In this document: piece after piece, positions 56,016 through 64,000 of the stretch
Numbering within the stretch: the first letter of the stretch is position 1
How the letters are laid out: each line of letters opens with the position of its first letter
NCBI RefSeq assembly: GCF_900113545.1
Contig: NZ_FOPS01000005.1
Span: 1 to 64,000, forward strand
Source: Neisseria elongata subsp. elongata
GTDB taxonomy: Bacteria > Pseudomonadota > Gammaproteobacteria > Burkholderiales > Neisseriaceae
Reading direction: 5' to 3'
DNA length: 64,000 bases
Made by a program: the position numbers and the translations under genes
The notes under the pieces: generated by a model
The model's database searches: none
Seen by the model: only the letters and a program-made list of their open reading frames with translations
Told to the model about the DNA's origin: nothing

Positions 56016-56038
56016 TTATGACAATATTCCTGTCATAA
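56016..56038. promoter_or_regulatory. Palindrome between putP and putA
   Basis: Perfect 8 bp arms TTATGACA and TGTCATAA around seven bases. It is not DUS based. It lies 124-146 bp before the putA start and may be an operator for proline-responsive control in trans. Confidence 0.5.
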
Positions 56039-56042
56039 AATG

Positions 56043-56076
56043 TTTCAGACGGCCTGCAGATATAGGCCGTCTGAAA
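56043..56076 (-). terminator. Inverted DUS terminator after putP
   Basis: 13 bp arms, eight base loop, six bases after the putP stop. Confidence 0.65.
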
Positions 56077-56081
56077 AGGGA

Positions 56082-57608
56082 CTACTTCGCCGCACGGTAA
56101 TCCGCATCGGCTTTTTCAAAGCGTTCTTGGATTTCTTTCGACGGCTCTTTGTCGGTAAGTGAAACGACAATAGCGACAACCAAGCAGGCAATAAAGCCGG
56201 GAACAATTTCATACATGGTTAAAAGACCGGTTTCATGTGCTGCCAAAGCAGGTTTTTTAACCCACTCGGCCCATGCCACCACAGTCAGCGCACCGGCAAT
56301 CATGCCGGACAAGGCACCGTATGCCGTGATGCGTTTCCACACTACCGACAATATCACCACCGGCCCGAAAGCCGCGCCGAATCCCGCCCATGCGAATTCG
56401 ACCAGCTTCAACACTTTGCTGTTCGGATCGGACGCAATCAGAATCGAGATGATGGCAATCGCCAACACCATCAGACGACCCACCCACACCAGCTCTTTTT
56501 GCGGCGCATTTTTACGCAAAAAGCCTTTGTAGAAGTCTTCGGTAATCGCGCTGGAGCAAACCAAAAGCTGGCAAGACAAAGTGGACATGACCGCCGCCAA
56601 AATCGCGCTCAAAATAATGCCTGCAATCCAAGGGTTGAACAACAGGGTGGACAAGGCGATGAAAATGCGTTCGTGGTTGCCCTTCATTGAAGCGACTTGG
56701 TCGGGGTTTGCACCAAAATACGCAATGCCGAAATAACCTACGGCCACCGCACCTGCCAAACACAAAATCATCCAAGTCATACCGATACGGCGTGCGGACA
56801 CCAGCGATTTCGCGCTTTCAGCCGCCATAAAGCGCGCCAAAATGTGCGGTTGGCCGAAATAGCCCAAGCCCCATGCGGCAGTGGAAATAATGCCGATAAC
56901 GGTTGTCCCCGCAAACAGACTGCCGTATTCCTTGCCTGTACCTGCGGCAACGCTCTGAATCGCGGCAGACATCTGATCCGCACCGCCCAGACCCAGATAC
57001 ACCATTACAGGAGTCAAAATCAGCGCAAAAATCATCAAAGAAGCTTGCAGCGTATCCGTCCAGCTGACCGCCAAGAAACCGCCCAAGAAAGTATAGGCAA
57101 TGGTCGCACCCGCACCCAGCCACATGGCTTGGGTGTAAGTCATGCCTTCAAACAGGCTTTGGAACAGAGTTGCGCCGGCCACAATGCCGGAAGCACAATA
57201 AATTGTGAAGAAAAACAAGATAATAATTGCAGACACCACTTTCATCAAATGGCCGCCTGCACCAAAACGGTGGAAGAAATAATCCGGCAACGTCAGCGCA
57301 TTGTTGGCATATTCGGTATGCACGCGCAAACGGCCTGCCACCAAAAGCCAGTTGAAATAGGCACCGATGACCAAACCGATGGCAATCCAAGCCTCATTCA
57401 GACCGCTCAAATAAATCGCGCCGGGCAAGCCCATCAAGAGCCAGCCCGACATATCGGAAGCACCGGCAGACATGGCCGTTACAAACGGGCCCAAGCTGCG
57501 GCCGCCCAAAATATAGTCGTCGAAATTTCGGGTTGAGAAATACGCGGCCAAGCCGATTAGCAAAACCGCCACCAGATAAATGGCGAAGGTGATATACATG
57601 GGATTCAT
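56082..57608 (-). CDS. putP: Sodium/proline symporter
   Basis: 508 aa member of the sodium:solute symporter family with 13 membrane helices. Family motifs: SAGASDMSGWLLMGLPGAIYLSGLNEAWIAIGL (~47-79), GLGYFGQPHILARFMAAESAK (~248-268). It imports proline with Na+ for PutA to oxidise. It has its own promoter at 57691-57720 and is followed by an inverted DUS, so putP and putA are probably two transcripts. Confidence 0.95.
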   Translation of the reverse strand: MNPMYITFAIYLVAVLLIGLAAYFSTRNFDDYILGGRSLGPFVTAMSAGASDMSGWLLMGLPGAIYLSGLNEAWIAIGLVIGAYFNWLLVAGRLRVHTEYANNALTLPDYFFHRFGAGGHLMKVVSAIIILFFFTIYCASGIVAGATLFQSLFEGMTYTQAMWLGAGATIAYTFLGGFLAVSWTDTLQASLMIFALILTPVMVYLGLGGADQMSAAIQSVAAGTGKEYGSLFAGTTVIGIISTAAWGLGYFGQPHILARFMAAESAKSLVSARRIGMTWMILCLAGAVAVGYFGIAYFGANPDQVASMKGNHERIFIALSTLLFNPWIAGIILSAILAAVMSTLSCQLLVCSSAITEDFYKGFLRKNAPQKELVWVGRLMVLAIAIISILIASDPNSKVLKLVEFAWAGFGAAFGPVVILSVVWKRITAYGALSGMIAGALTVVAWAEWVKKPALAAHETGLLTMYEIVPGFIACLVVAIVVSLTDKEPSKEIQERFEKADADYRAAK

Positions 57609-57690
57609 AAGTTCTACTCTTTCTTTAAGGTTTTTCTTTTAACATCGTCTTATTTGACGGGCAGCTGCCCATCGGTATTGCGACAGGCCG

Positions 57691-57720
57691 TTTATACTTT
57701 ACACCGCTATTTTTTGTCAA
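57691..57720 (-). promoter_or_regulatory. Promoter of putP
   Basis: On the minus strand, perfect TTGACA (57715-57720), 18 bp spacer, TATAAA (57691-57696); start near 57684, 76 bp before the ATG. Confidence 0.7.
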
Positions 57721-57807
57721 TCTTTGCAAAGTAGGACTTGATTTATGCTAAATTAAATTGAGTAAAAGTAAATTTGAAGGATTCACACCTGCATTGCTTG
57801 AAACAAC

Positions 57808-57856
57808 GCAAAGGCCGTCTGAATTTAAACCATGAAAAATTCAGACGGCCTTTGCA
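57808..57856. terminator. Inverted DUS terminator after tRNA-Thr
   Basis: 18 bp arms (57808-57825 and 57839-57856), 50 bp downstream of the tRNA 3' end on the minus strand. The rest of 57609-57905 is A/T rich and holds no gene. Confidence 0.65.
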
Positions 57857-57905
57857 GCAGAAAAGTAAATAAAAAAAGCAGCCTTTTAAAGGCTACTTTT
57901 AAATT

Positions 57906-57981
57906 TGGTGCCGGCGGCAGGATTCGAACTCGCGACCCCCTGATTACAAGTCAGGTGCTCTACCAACTGAGCTACACCGGC
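57906..57981 (-). tRNA. tRNA-Thr (anticodon TGT)
   Basis: 76 nt including an encoded CCA. Acceptor stem GCCGGTG pairs with CGCCGGC (one G-U). D loop AGCTCAGTTGGTAGAGC, anticodon arm CTGACTTGTAATCAG with TGT, and T arm GCGAGTTCGAATCCTGC are all canonical. It reads ACA and probably other ACN threonine codons. Confidence 0.97.
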
Positions 57982-57995
57982 TGAAAGAAAGGCGC

Positions 57996-58024
57996 ATTAT
58001 GCGGTGTTTCGAAAAAATTGGCAA
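57996..58024 (-). promoter_or_regulatory. Promoter of tRNA-Thr
   Basis: On the minus strand TTGCCA (58019-58024), 17 bp spacer, CATAAT (57996-58001), 15 bp before the mature tRNA, followed by a GC-rich GCGCC discriminator as expected for stable RNA promoters. Confidence 0.7.
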
Positions 58025-58254
58025 GCCATTTTCTCCAATTAAACATAAAAATAAATCATCACACTGTTTTTTTTATATATATTTATCATCCGTACATATT
58101 ACGCCTTCAATATAAGGAAGCAAAACGGTTGTTGGGGGAAAGCGTATCCGAGCAAAGAATCTGCAGTTATCATTGCCAACCAGGTTCAGCTCTTTGTCAT
58201 TTTTTAACAAATTTCCCGATAAAACAAGGCGTCTTTGAGTTGCCCACAAAATCT

Positions 58255-58450
58255 GTGGATAACTTTGTGGATACAGTGTGGGCGACAAGGGCTTTTGCTG
58301 TTGAATCATTGTTTGCCCTTAATTTGCCTAAAAAATAAGCAATACATATTTTTATTTAAATACAACGCCTTATGTTATTTTTTACATTGTCAAGCATGAT
58401 AAATGAAATTTCCTTGCAACATCGGCAATTATTTTTGTCAATGTGGATAA
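58255..58450. other. Cluster of DnaA boxes in an AT-rich gene-free stretch (oriC-like)
   Basis: Two exact DnaA boxes TGTGGATAA (58255-58263 and 58442-58450) and one near-exact TGTGGATAC (58267-58275). The first two start 12 bp apart, as at known origins. The stretch between (about 58310-58440) is strikingly A/T rich and could be an unwinding element. The whole 57982-58539 gap has no gene. It could be oriC or a DnaA-titrating/regulatory site; dnaA itself is not in the window. Confidence 0.5.
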
Positions 58451-58539
58451 ACGGCATTTTATTGCTGTTTCTCGCTTGACAAAACGGTAAATCGGCGTAA
58501 AACCGCGCCGCTGTCCGCTTAAATATAAAGATCCGCACA

Positions 58540-59682
58540 ATGCCTCATTCCGATACTCTTTGCTGTCATTTATTTTGCACCGTTATCGACAACTTCGGCG
58601 ACATCGGCGTCAGCTGGCGCTTGTCGCGCATTTTGCATAACGAATTGGGTTGGCAGGTAACGTTGTGGCTTGACGATGAAACTGTATTGCGTACTTTATG
58701 CCCGGACCTGCCCGCCCTTCCCTGCCGTTTTGCGGGTATAGGGCTGAAAGTTTGGCGGGAAGGGGAAGAATGGCCGCAATGGCCTTACCGTGCCGACATA
58801 GTCATCGAAACTTTCGGCTGCCGCCTGCCTGATGCCGTGAAAAAAAATATACGCGATCAAAACGCCTTGTGGCTGAACTGGGAATACCTGAGTGCGGAGG
58901 ATTGGGCTGTGGCCATGCACGGCAAACCGTCTCCGCAAACCGACGGAACGGCGAAATATTTCTGGCTGATGGGTTTTGACGAACGCAGCGGCGGCCTGTT
59001 ACGAGAAAAAAACTATGCAAAACTGATTGATTTTGACATCGATGCCTTCAGAAAACGGCTGGGGCTGCCGTTCAAAAATGCACCGAAATGGCTGCTGTTC
59101 GGCTACAGAAGCCCGATATGGGCGGATTGGCTGAGAATGTGGCAGGATGCAGGCGAACCGATAAACCTGCTGTTGGCGGGAGGACAGATTATCGACAGCC
59201 TGAAACAGGCCTCCGCCATTCCTTCGGACTGTTTGACGAGCGACGGCGACAGCCTGCAAACCGGCCCGGTCCGGCTGGTTCGGATACCGTTTGTCCCTCA
59301 GGACGAGTTTGACCGCCTACTGCATTTTTCAGACGGCCTGATTGTACGCGGCGAGGATAGCTTCGTCCGTGCCCAACTTTCAAGCAAACCGTTTTTCTGG
59401 CACATCTATCCGCAGGACGAAATGGCGCATTTGGACAAATTGTCGGCATTTTGGCGGCAGATATATCCCCTATTCCCGTCCGAATTGGCAACAGCCCATC
59501 GCGCGCTGTCCGAAGAATTGAACGGCAAAGGCAGTCTGAACCCGCATCAGCGGCTGCAATACTGGCAAACACTGTGCCACGGCCACAGCCGATGGGCGGC
59601 TGTGGCGGAAAGCTGGCGGGACGGCCTGTTCAGGCAACAAACGGCAACGGAAAAACTAGCCAACTTTATCAAACACCGCTAA
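58540..59682 (+). CDS. earP: EF-P arginine rhamnosyltransferase
   Basis: 380 aa, full length for EarP. The N-terminal nucleotide-sugar site region begins CHLFCTVIDNFGDIGVSWRLSRIL, including conserved Asp17 and Asp21. Further blocks are ETFGCRLPDAV and, in the C-terminal domain, VPFVPQDEFDRLLHFSDGLIVRGEDSFVRAQ. It transfers rhamnose from dTDP-rhamnose to Arg32 of EF-P. It lies 46 bp before efp on the same strand. A TTGACA at 58476 may be its -35. One DUS is read in frame (FSDGL). Confidence 0.95.
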   Translation: MPHSDTLCCHLFCTVIDNFGDIGVSWRLSRILHNELGWQVTLWLDDETVLRTLCPDLPALPCRFAGIGLKVWREGEEWPQWPYRADIVIETFGCRLPDAVKKNIRDQNALWLNWEYLSAEDWAVAMHGKPSPQTDGTAKYFWLMGFDERSGGLLREKNYAKLIDFDIDAFRKRLGLPFKNAPKWLLFGYRSPIWADWLRMWQDAGEPINLLLAGGQIIDSLKQASAIPSDCLTSDGDSLQTGPVRLVRIPFVPQDEFDRLLHFSDGLIVRGEDSFVRAQLSSKPFFWHIYPQDEMAHLDKLSAFWRQIYPLFPSELATAHRALSEELNGKGSLNPHQRLQYWQTLCHGHSRWAAVAESWRDGLFRQQTATEKLANFIKHR

Positions 59683-59728
59683 AATGGCGCGCTTTGATTT
59701 TTAAACCTTTCAGAATTGGAACAGCAAC

Positions 59729-60289
59729 ATGAAAACCGCACAAGAACTGCGCGCAGGCAACGTATTCATGGTCGGCAACGACCCGATGGTGGTACAGAAA
59801 ACCGAATACATCAAAGGCGGCCGCTCTTCCGCCAAAGTCAGCATGAAACTGAAAAACCTGTTGACCGGCGCGGCTTCCGAAAGCATCTATAAAGCCGACG
59901 ACAAATTCGACGTCGTCATCCTGGCCCGCAAAAACTGTACTTACAGCTATTTTGCCGACCCGATGTACGTCTTCATGGACGAAGAATTCAACCAATACGA
60001 AATCGAAGCCGACAACATCGGCGACGCGCTGAAATTCATCGTCGAAGGCATGGAAGACGTATGCGAAGTAACCTTCTACGAAGGCAACCCGATTTCCGTG
60101 GAACTGCCCACCATCATCGTGCGCGAAGTCGAATACACCGAGCCTGCCGTCAAAGGCGACACTTCGGGCAAAGTAATGAAAACCGCCCGTCTGGTCGGCG
60201 GTACCGAAATCCAAGTTATGTCCTACGTCGAAAACGGCGATAAAGTCGAAATCGACACCCGTACCGGCGAATTCCGCAAACGCGCATAA
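59729..60289 (+). CDS. efp: Elongation factor P
   Basis: 186 aa, three beta-barrel domains. The modified tip is KGGRSSAKV with Arg32, the residue rhamnosylated by EarP, instead of the lysine used by the EpmA/EarP-less systems. It relieves ribosome stalling at polyproline motifs. The pairing with earP directly upstream is the expected context. An inverted DUS terminator follows. Confidence 0.97.
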   Translation: MKTAQELRAGNVFMVGNDPMVVQKTEYIKGGRSSAKVSMKLKNLLTGAASESIYKADDKFDVVILARKNCTYSYFADPMYVFMDEEFNQYEIEADNIGDALKFIVEGMEDVCEVTFYEGNPISVELPTIIVREVEYTEPAVKGDTSGKVMKTARLVGGTEIQVMSYVENGDKVEIDTRTGEFRKRA

Positions 60290-60313
60290 CTTGGGCTAAA
60301 TCCCATTCATCAG

Positions 60314-60354
60314 AAGGCCGTCTGAAAACATATTTCCCGTTTTCAGACGGCCTT
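60314..60354 (+). terminator. Inverted DUS terminator after efp
   Basis: 15 bp arms with an 11 base loop and T run, 25 bp after the efp stop. Confidence 0.75.
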
Positions 60355-60529
60355 TTCCTATCTGAGGACTCATACAAAACACAGCCTGCCTTGAAACGGC
60401 CGCAACCATATCGGCTTAACACTTTTTCCAAATCGAACCGTAAAACCGGTCTGTCGCGTTTTCAATATCATGACCACCCCATGCCTGAGGCCGTCTGAAA
60501 AAACGGGGCAGCGTTTCAGACGGCCTTTC

Positions 60530-60558
60530 TTACGCACAAACAGGGTAGCCGCTATAAT
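60530..60558 (+). promoter_or_regulatory. Promoter of trpD
   Basis: TTACGC, 17 bp spacer, perfect TATAAT (60553-60558); the start would be near 60565, giving a ~130-base leader. Confidence 0.6.
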
Positions 60559-60693
60559 CTCATCCTTTCCGCCAAGCCAACGCCGCTTTCAGACGGCCAA
60601 AGACATAGCGGCATCTCCGACCCACCTTCGATACCGGGCGGCGATTCGGGGCAATGCCGCCCTGTTACAACCCATCACAAGAAAGAAACAGCT

Positions 60694-61719
60694 ATGATTA
60701 CTCCGCAACAAGCCATCGAACGCCTGATTAGCAATAATGAATTGTTTTACGACGAAATGACCGATTTGATGCGTCAAATCATGAGCGGCCAAGTGCCGCC
60801 CGAACAGATTGCCGCCATCCTGACCGGCCTGAGGATTAAAGTCGAAACGGTTTCCGAAATCACTGCGGCCGCGGCCGTGATGCGCGAATTTGCCACCCCC
60901 GTTCCCGTAGCGGACAAAAACGGGCTGGTCGATATCGTCGGCACAGGCGGCGACGGTGCGAAAACCTTCAATATTTCCACCACGGCCATGTTCGTCGCCG
61001 CGGCTGCCGGCGCGAAAGTAGCCAAGCACGGCGGCCGTTCCGTTTCCTCATCCAGCGGTGCTGCCGACGTCGTCGAGCAAATGGGCGCGAAAACCGATTT
61101 GTCGCCCGAACAAGTGGCCCGAACCATTGAAGAAACCGGCATCGGCTTTATGTTTGCACCCAACCACCACAGTGCCATGCGCTACGTTGCCCCCGTGCGC
61201 CGCTCCCTCGGCTTCCGCAGCATTTTCAACATCTTGGGCCCCCTAACCAATCCGGCGGGCGCGCCCAACCAACTTTTAGGCGTGTTTCACAAAGATTTGT
61301 GCGGCATCCTCTCACGCGTTCTGCAACAACTGGGTTCTCAACATGTTTTGGTTGTTTGCGGTTCGGACGGCCTGGATGAAATCACCCTCACAGGCGAAAC
61401 TTATGTGGCCGAACTGAAAGACGGCACCATCCGCGAATACACCATTTCGCCCGAACAGTTCGGCCTGCCGTTGCAGCGCAATCTGGATGAAATCAAGGTA
61501 GCCGACAGCCGGGAATCGCTGTCCATGATGAACGCCGTGCTGGCAGGTGAAGCAGGCGCGGCTCGGGATATCGTGCTGCTCAACGCCGCCGCCGCGCTAT
61601 ATGCCGGCAATGTCGCCTCCTCCCTGACGGAGGGCATGGCTGCGGCGAGGGAGGCCATAGACAGCGGCCGCGCCAAAGCGAAACAGGAAGAATTCATCGC
61701 CGCTACTTTAAAAGGGTAA
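60694..61719 (+). CDS. trpD: Anthranilate phosphoribosyltransferase
   Basis: 341 aa. The PRPP-binding [14 protein letters not shown] (~87-100), [21 protein letters not shown] (~111) and [19 protein letters not shown] (~178) are all present. It adds phosphoribose to anthranilate in tryptophan synthesis. No trpE, trpG or trpC is adjacent. The segment 61720-61910 after it switches to a foreign DUS dialect. Confidence 0.96.
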   Translation: MITPQQAIERLISNNELFYDEMTDLMRQIMSGQVPPEQIAAILTGLRIKVETVSEITAAAAVMREFATPVPVADKNGLVDIVGTGGDGAKTFNISTTAMFVAAAAGAKVAKHGGRSVSSSSGAADVVEQMGAKTDLSPEQVARTIEETGIGFMFAPNHHSAMRYVAPVRRSLGFRSIFNILGPLTNPAGAPNQLLGVFHKDLCGILSRVLQQLGSQHVLVVCGSDGLDEITLTGETYVAELKDGTIREYTISPEQFGLPLQRNLDEIKVADSRESLSMMNAVLAGEAGAARDIVLLNAAAALYAGNVASSLTEGMAAAREAIDSGRAKAKQEEFIAATLKG

Positions 61720-61862
61720 ACGATACGGCGTTCTGTTTCGATACTGGGCGTATGGTGAGATGAAATCCTGCGGTCGTACCGGATTGGCTCCCGCCAAACT
61801 TGGCCTGGTACAGAACTTTGTGAGTATCGCTACAAGACCCAAGCTGCAAGGCTCTGAACCAA

Positions 61863-61874
61863 AGGCAGCCTGAA
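61863..61874 (+). repeat. Kingella-type DUS
   Basis: AGGCAGCCTGAA, the kingDUS dialect, 37 bp before the SDR gene. The native dialect is AGGCCGTCTGAA. Confidence 0.75.
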
Positions 61875-61910
61875 AAACAGGCTCTTCCACCACGCTTAAC
61901 GGAGAACCAC

Positions 61911-62642
61911 ATGAACCTAACCGACAAAAAAATCCTTCTTACCGGCGGCAGCAGCGGCATCGGTGCCGCCCTGGCAGAAGCCCTGCACCGTCGCGGCGCA
62001 CACGTGCTGACCTGCGCCCGCCACCTGCCGGAACCGCTGCCAGACGGCATTACCTTCCGCCGCTGCGATTTATCCCTGCCTGCCGAACGCGACGCGCTGG
62101 CCGCATGGGTGCGCGACGAACATCCCGATACCGCCGTTTTAATCAACAACGCCGCCGTGCAGCGCACGCTTGATTTTGTCGGCGGCGAACGCGCAGCCCT
62201 GCTGCAAAACCTCGCACAGGAGCTGGCGGTCAACCTTGAAGCCCCCGTTGCCCTGACCGCCGCGCTGCTGCCCGTGCTGGCAAGCCAGCCGCAGGCCGCC
62301 GTGGTCAACATCACCACCGGTCTTGCCCTCGCGCCGAAAAAAAGCGCCCCTGTTTACTGCGCTGCCAAGGCAGGACTGCACAACTTCACCCGCGCCCTGC
62401 GCTACCAAACGGAAGCCGCCGCGCCACACATCCGCGTACAGGAAATCGTGCCGCCCCTGGTTGACACCCGCATGACCGCCGGACGCGGCAGCGGCAAGCT
62501 CAGTCCCGAAGCGGTCGCTGATGCAGTCGTCCGCGCCATTGAAAGCGGTCGCGCCGAGACCTGCATCGGCAAAATACACCTGCTCAAATGGCTGCTGCGC
62601 CTCGCCCCATCCGCCGCCTACCGCATTTTGCGCAACGAATAA
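61911..62642 (+). CDS. SDR-family oxidoreductase
   Basis: 243 aa classical short-chain dehydrogenase. TGGSSGIG (~11-18) binds NAD(P), INNAAVQ (~77-83) follows, and the catalytic Tyr-Lys pair is YCAAKAGLHNF (~149). The N-terminal part resembles DltE-type reductases. The substrate is unknown. Kingella-type DUS on both sides mark it as probably acquired from Kingella or a relative. It is a single gene with a kingDUS terminator. Confidence 0.85.
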   Translation: MNLTDKKILLTGGSSGIGAALAEALHRRGAHVLTCARHLPEPLPDGITFRRCDLSLPAERDALAAWVRDEHPDTAVLINNAAVQRTLDFVGGERAALLQNLAQELAVNLEAPVALTAALLPVLASQPQAAVVNITTGLALAPKKSAPVYCAAKAGLHNFTRALRYQTEAAAPHIRVQEIVPPLVDTRMTAGRGSGKLSPEAVADAVVRAIESGRAETCIGKIHLLKWLLRLAPSAAYRILRNE

Positions 62643-62659
62643 CCCCGTTCATTCGCACG

Positions 62660-62700
62660 GCAGCCTGAAAACGGATTTCCCTCCTTTCAGGCTGCCTTTA
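62660..62700 (+). terminator. Inverted Kingella-type DUS terminator
   Basis: GGCAGCCTGAAA (62660-62671) and TTTCAGGCTGCC (62686-62697) followed by TTT, 18 bp after the SDR stop. Confidence 0.75.
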
Positions 62701-62748
62701 AACCAAACAGCACTCATCTTTGCCCACACAAACGCTCCACCACGCCAA

Positions 62749-62760
62749 AGGCAGCCTGAA
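62749..62760 (+). repeat. Kingella-type DUS
   Basis: AGGCAGCCTGAA, third foreign-dialect site downstream of the SDR gene. Confidence 0.75.
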
Positions 62761-62910
62761 AGCGCGTCCATACGCTTTTGCAAAGCGAATTATAGTCAGT
62801 TTGCATGGTCAATAAAAAACATGCCCCCCTACCCTACGCCTGCCAAAGCTTATTGTTTTGATGTCGGCCCGTATCGGAATCTGTTTGTCCGTTATCTGCA
62901 AATAATAGTC

Positions 62911-62946
62911 GAAGGCCGTCTGAAAGATATGTTTCAGACGGCCTTC
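62911..62946 (-). terminator. Inverted DUS terminator after clpP
   Basis: 15 bp native DUS arms, six base loop, 36 bp after the clpP stop. Confidence 0.7.
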
Positions 62947-62981
62947 TTATATCAAACAGGTTATCCCTGGGAATTTCCGGT

Positions 62982-63617
<636 letters not shown>

Positions 63618-63690
63618 CTCGGCTCCTTTTGTTTAAAAAGCACCAAAGCGCATCGGCAGCTTCGGTGCTTGTTTCGCTTTTCAGACGGCC

Positions 63691-64000
63691 TTAGGCTTGG
63701 TTGCCCATGACTTCGTCGAACGACAAAGCTTTTTCGGTTACTTTGGCTTTGCCCAATACAAAGTCGGTTACATTGGCTTCAACAGCCAAGGAAGTCGGGC
63801 CTTGCAGACGGCTGTTGTCTGCGTGGTACCAATCGATGACTTCCTGCGGATCTTCGTAGCTTTCGGCAAAGTCGGCGATAACTGCGTCGATTTGCTCTTT
63901 GCTCGGTTCTAATCCGTTGGCTTGTACGACTTCGGCCAGAATCAGACCCAATTTAACGCGGCGTTCGGCCTGTTCTTTAAACATATCGAGCGGCAAATCC
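63691..64000 (-). CDS. tig: Trigger factor, C-terminal part
   Basis: The frame is open to the right edge of the window; about 103 C-terminal codons are present. The sequence [24 protein letters not shown] and [20 protein letters not shown] is the helical C-terminal arm of trigger factor, the ribosome-bound chaperone. The rest of the gene lies beyond position 64000. Directly upstream of clpP. Confidence 0.93.
   Translation of the reverse strand, partial: DLPLDMFKEQAERRVKLGLILAEVVQANGLEPSKEQIDAVIADFAESYEDPQEVIDWYHADNSRLQGPTSLAVEANVTDFVLGKAKVTEKALSFDEVMGNQA

Larger units (their letters stand above)
60290..60693. other. Gene-free stretch between efp and trpD
   Basis: 404 bp. It contains the efp terminator, a second inverted DUS (arms 60488-60500 and 60514-60526), the trpD promoter and a single DUS near 60588. 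I see no credible gene in it. Confidence 0.65.
62643..62981. other. Gene-free stretch after the SDR gene
   Basis: 339 bp. The first ~120 bp carry three Kingella-type DUS. From about 62911 the native DUS returns. The junction of foreign and native DNA should lie between 62760 and 62911. No gene is credible here. Confidence 0.6.

Overview
The window is chromosomal DNA of a Neisseria species. It is saturated with the 12-mer DNA uptake sequence AGGCCGTCTGAA (the AG-DUS dialect), very often as inverted pairs that serve as terminators. It also holds two Correia repeat elements (CREE) and three dRS3 repeats. Gene content fits the genus: fet iron transporter, laz azurin, nsrR, earP/efp and GNA1946-type metQ. 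The AG first bases of the DUS argue against N. meningitidis or N. gonorrhoeae, which favour AT-DUS, and point to a commensal or animal-associated species. I cannot name the species.

Layout. 1-420: 5' end of a 16S rRNA gene on the minus strand with its leader and promoter. 419-4359: moxR / DUF58 / transglutaminase operon. 4462-8409: fetBCDE ferric-siderophore ABC transporter with no fetA receptor beside it. 8410-12851: divergent accessory membrane/lipid-redox cluster (DoxX-like, DUF2269, DCC thiol protein, secreted Cys protein, membrane protein, fatty acid desaturase, NAD-dependent epimerase) preceded by two matching palindromic operators. 12852-13514: dRS3 repeats and a ~165 bp duplication that includes the end of waaA. 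13515-24682: waaA, algR, a cupin, rsmI, yraN, gmhA, an RNA methyltransferase, rluF, a broken DeoR regulator, a GST, glnS and an EamA transporter. 24744-31104: DUF2288, znuCBA zinc uptake (with a 33-codon ORF coupled to znuC), and metNIQ methionine uptake behind a long structured leader.

31190-43426: fumC, pncB, a VWA lipoprotein, hemY-hemX-hemD and hemC, nsrR, two hemerythrin-like proteins and lipid-anchored azurin, which form a heme / nitric-oxide / redox neighbourhood. 43554-51979: DciA-like protein, CREE, CinA-like protein, argG, trpB, a DUF4189 lipoprotein, uracil permease, butanediol dehydrogenase and a small hypothetical gene. 52066-57608: second CREE and the proline catabolic genes putA and putP. 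57906-64000: tRNA-Thr, an AT-rich stretch with three DnaA boxes, earP-efp, trpD, an SDR oxidoreductase, clpP and the 3' end of tig.

The strongest unexplained signals are: (a) the DoxX/desaturase cluster with its paired operators at the site next to fetB where fetA is expected; (b) three places where foreign DUS dialects (mucosa-type, Eikenella-type, Kingella-type) bracket single genes and so record the likely donor of each transferred gene; (c) an attenuator-like leader before metN; (d) an origin-like DnaA-box cluster between tRNA-Thr and earP. All calls come from reading the sequence; no database search was run.
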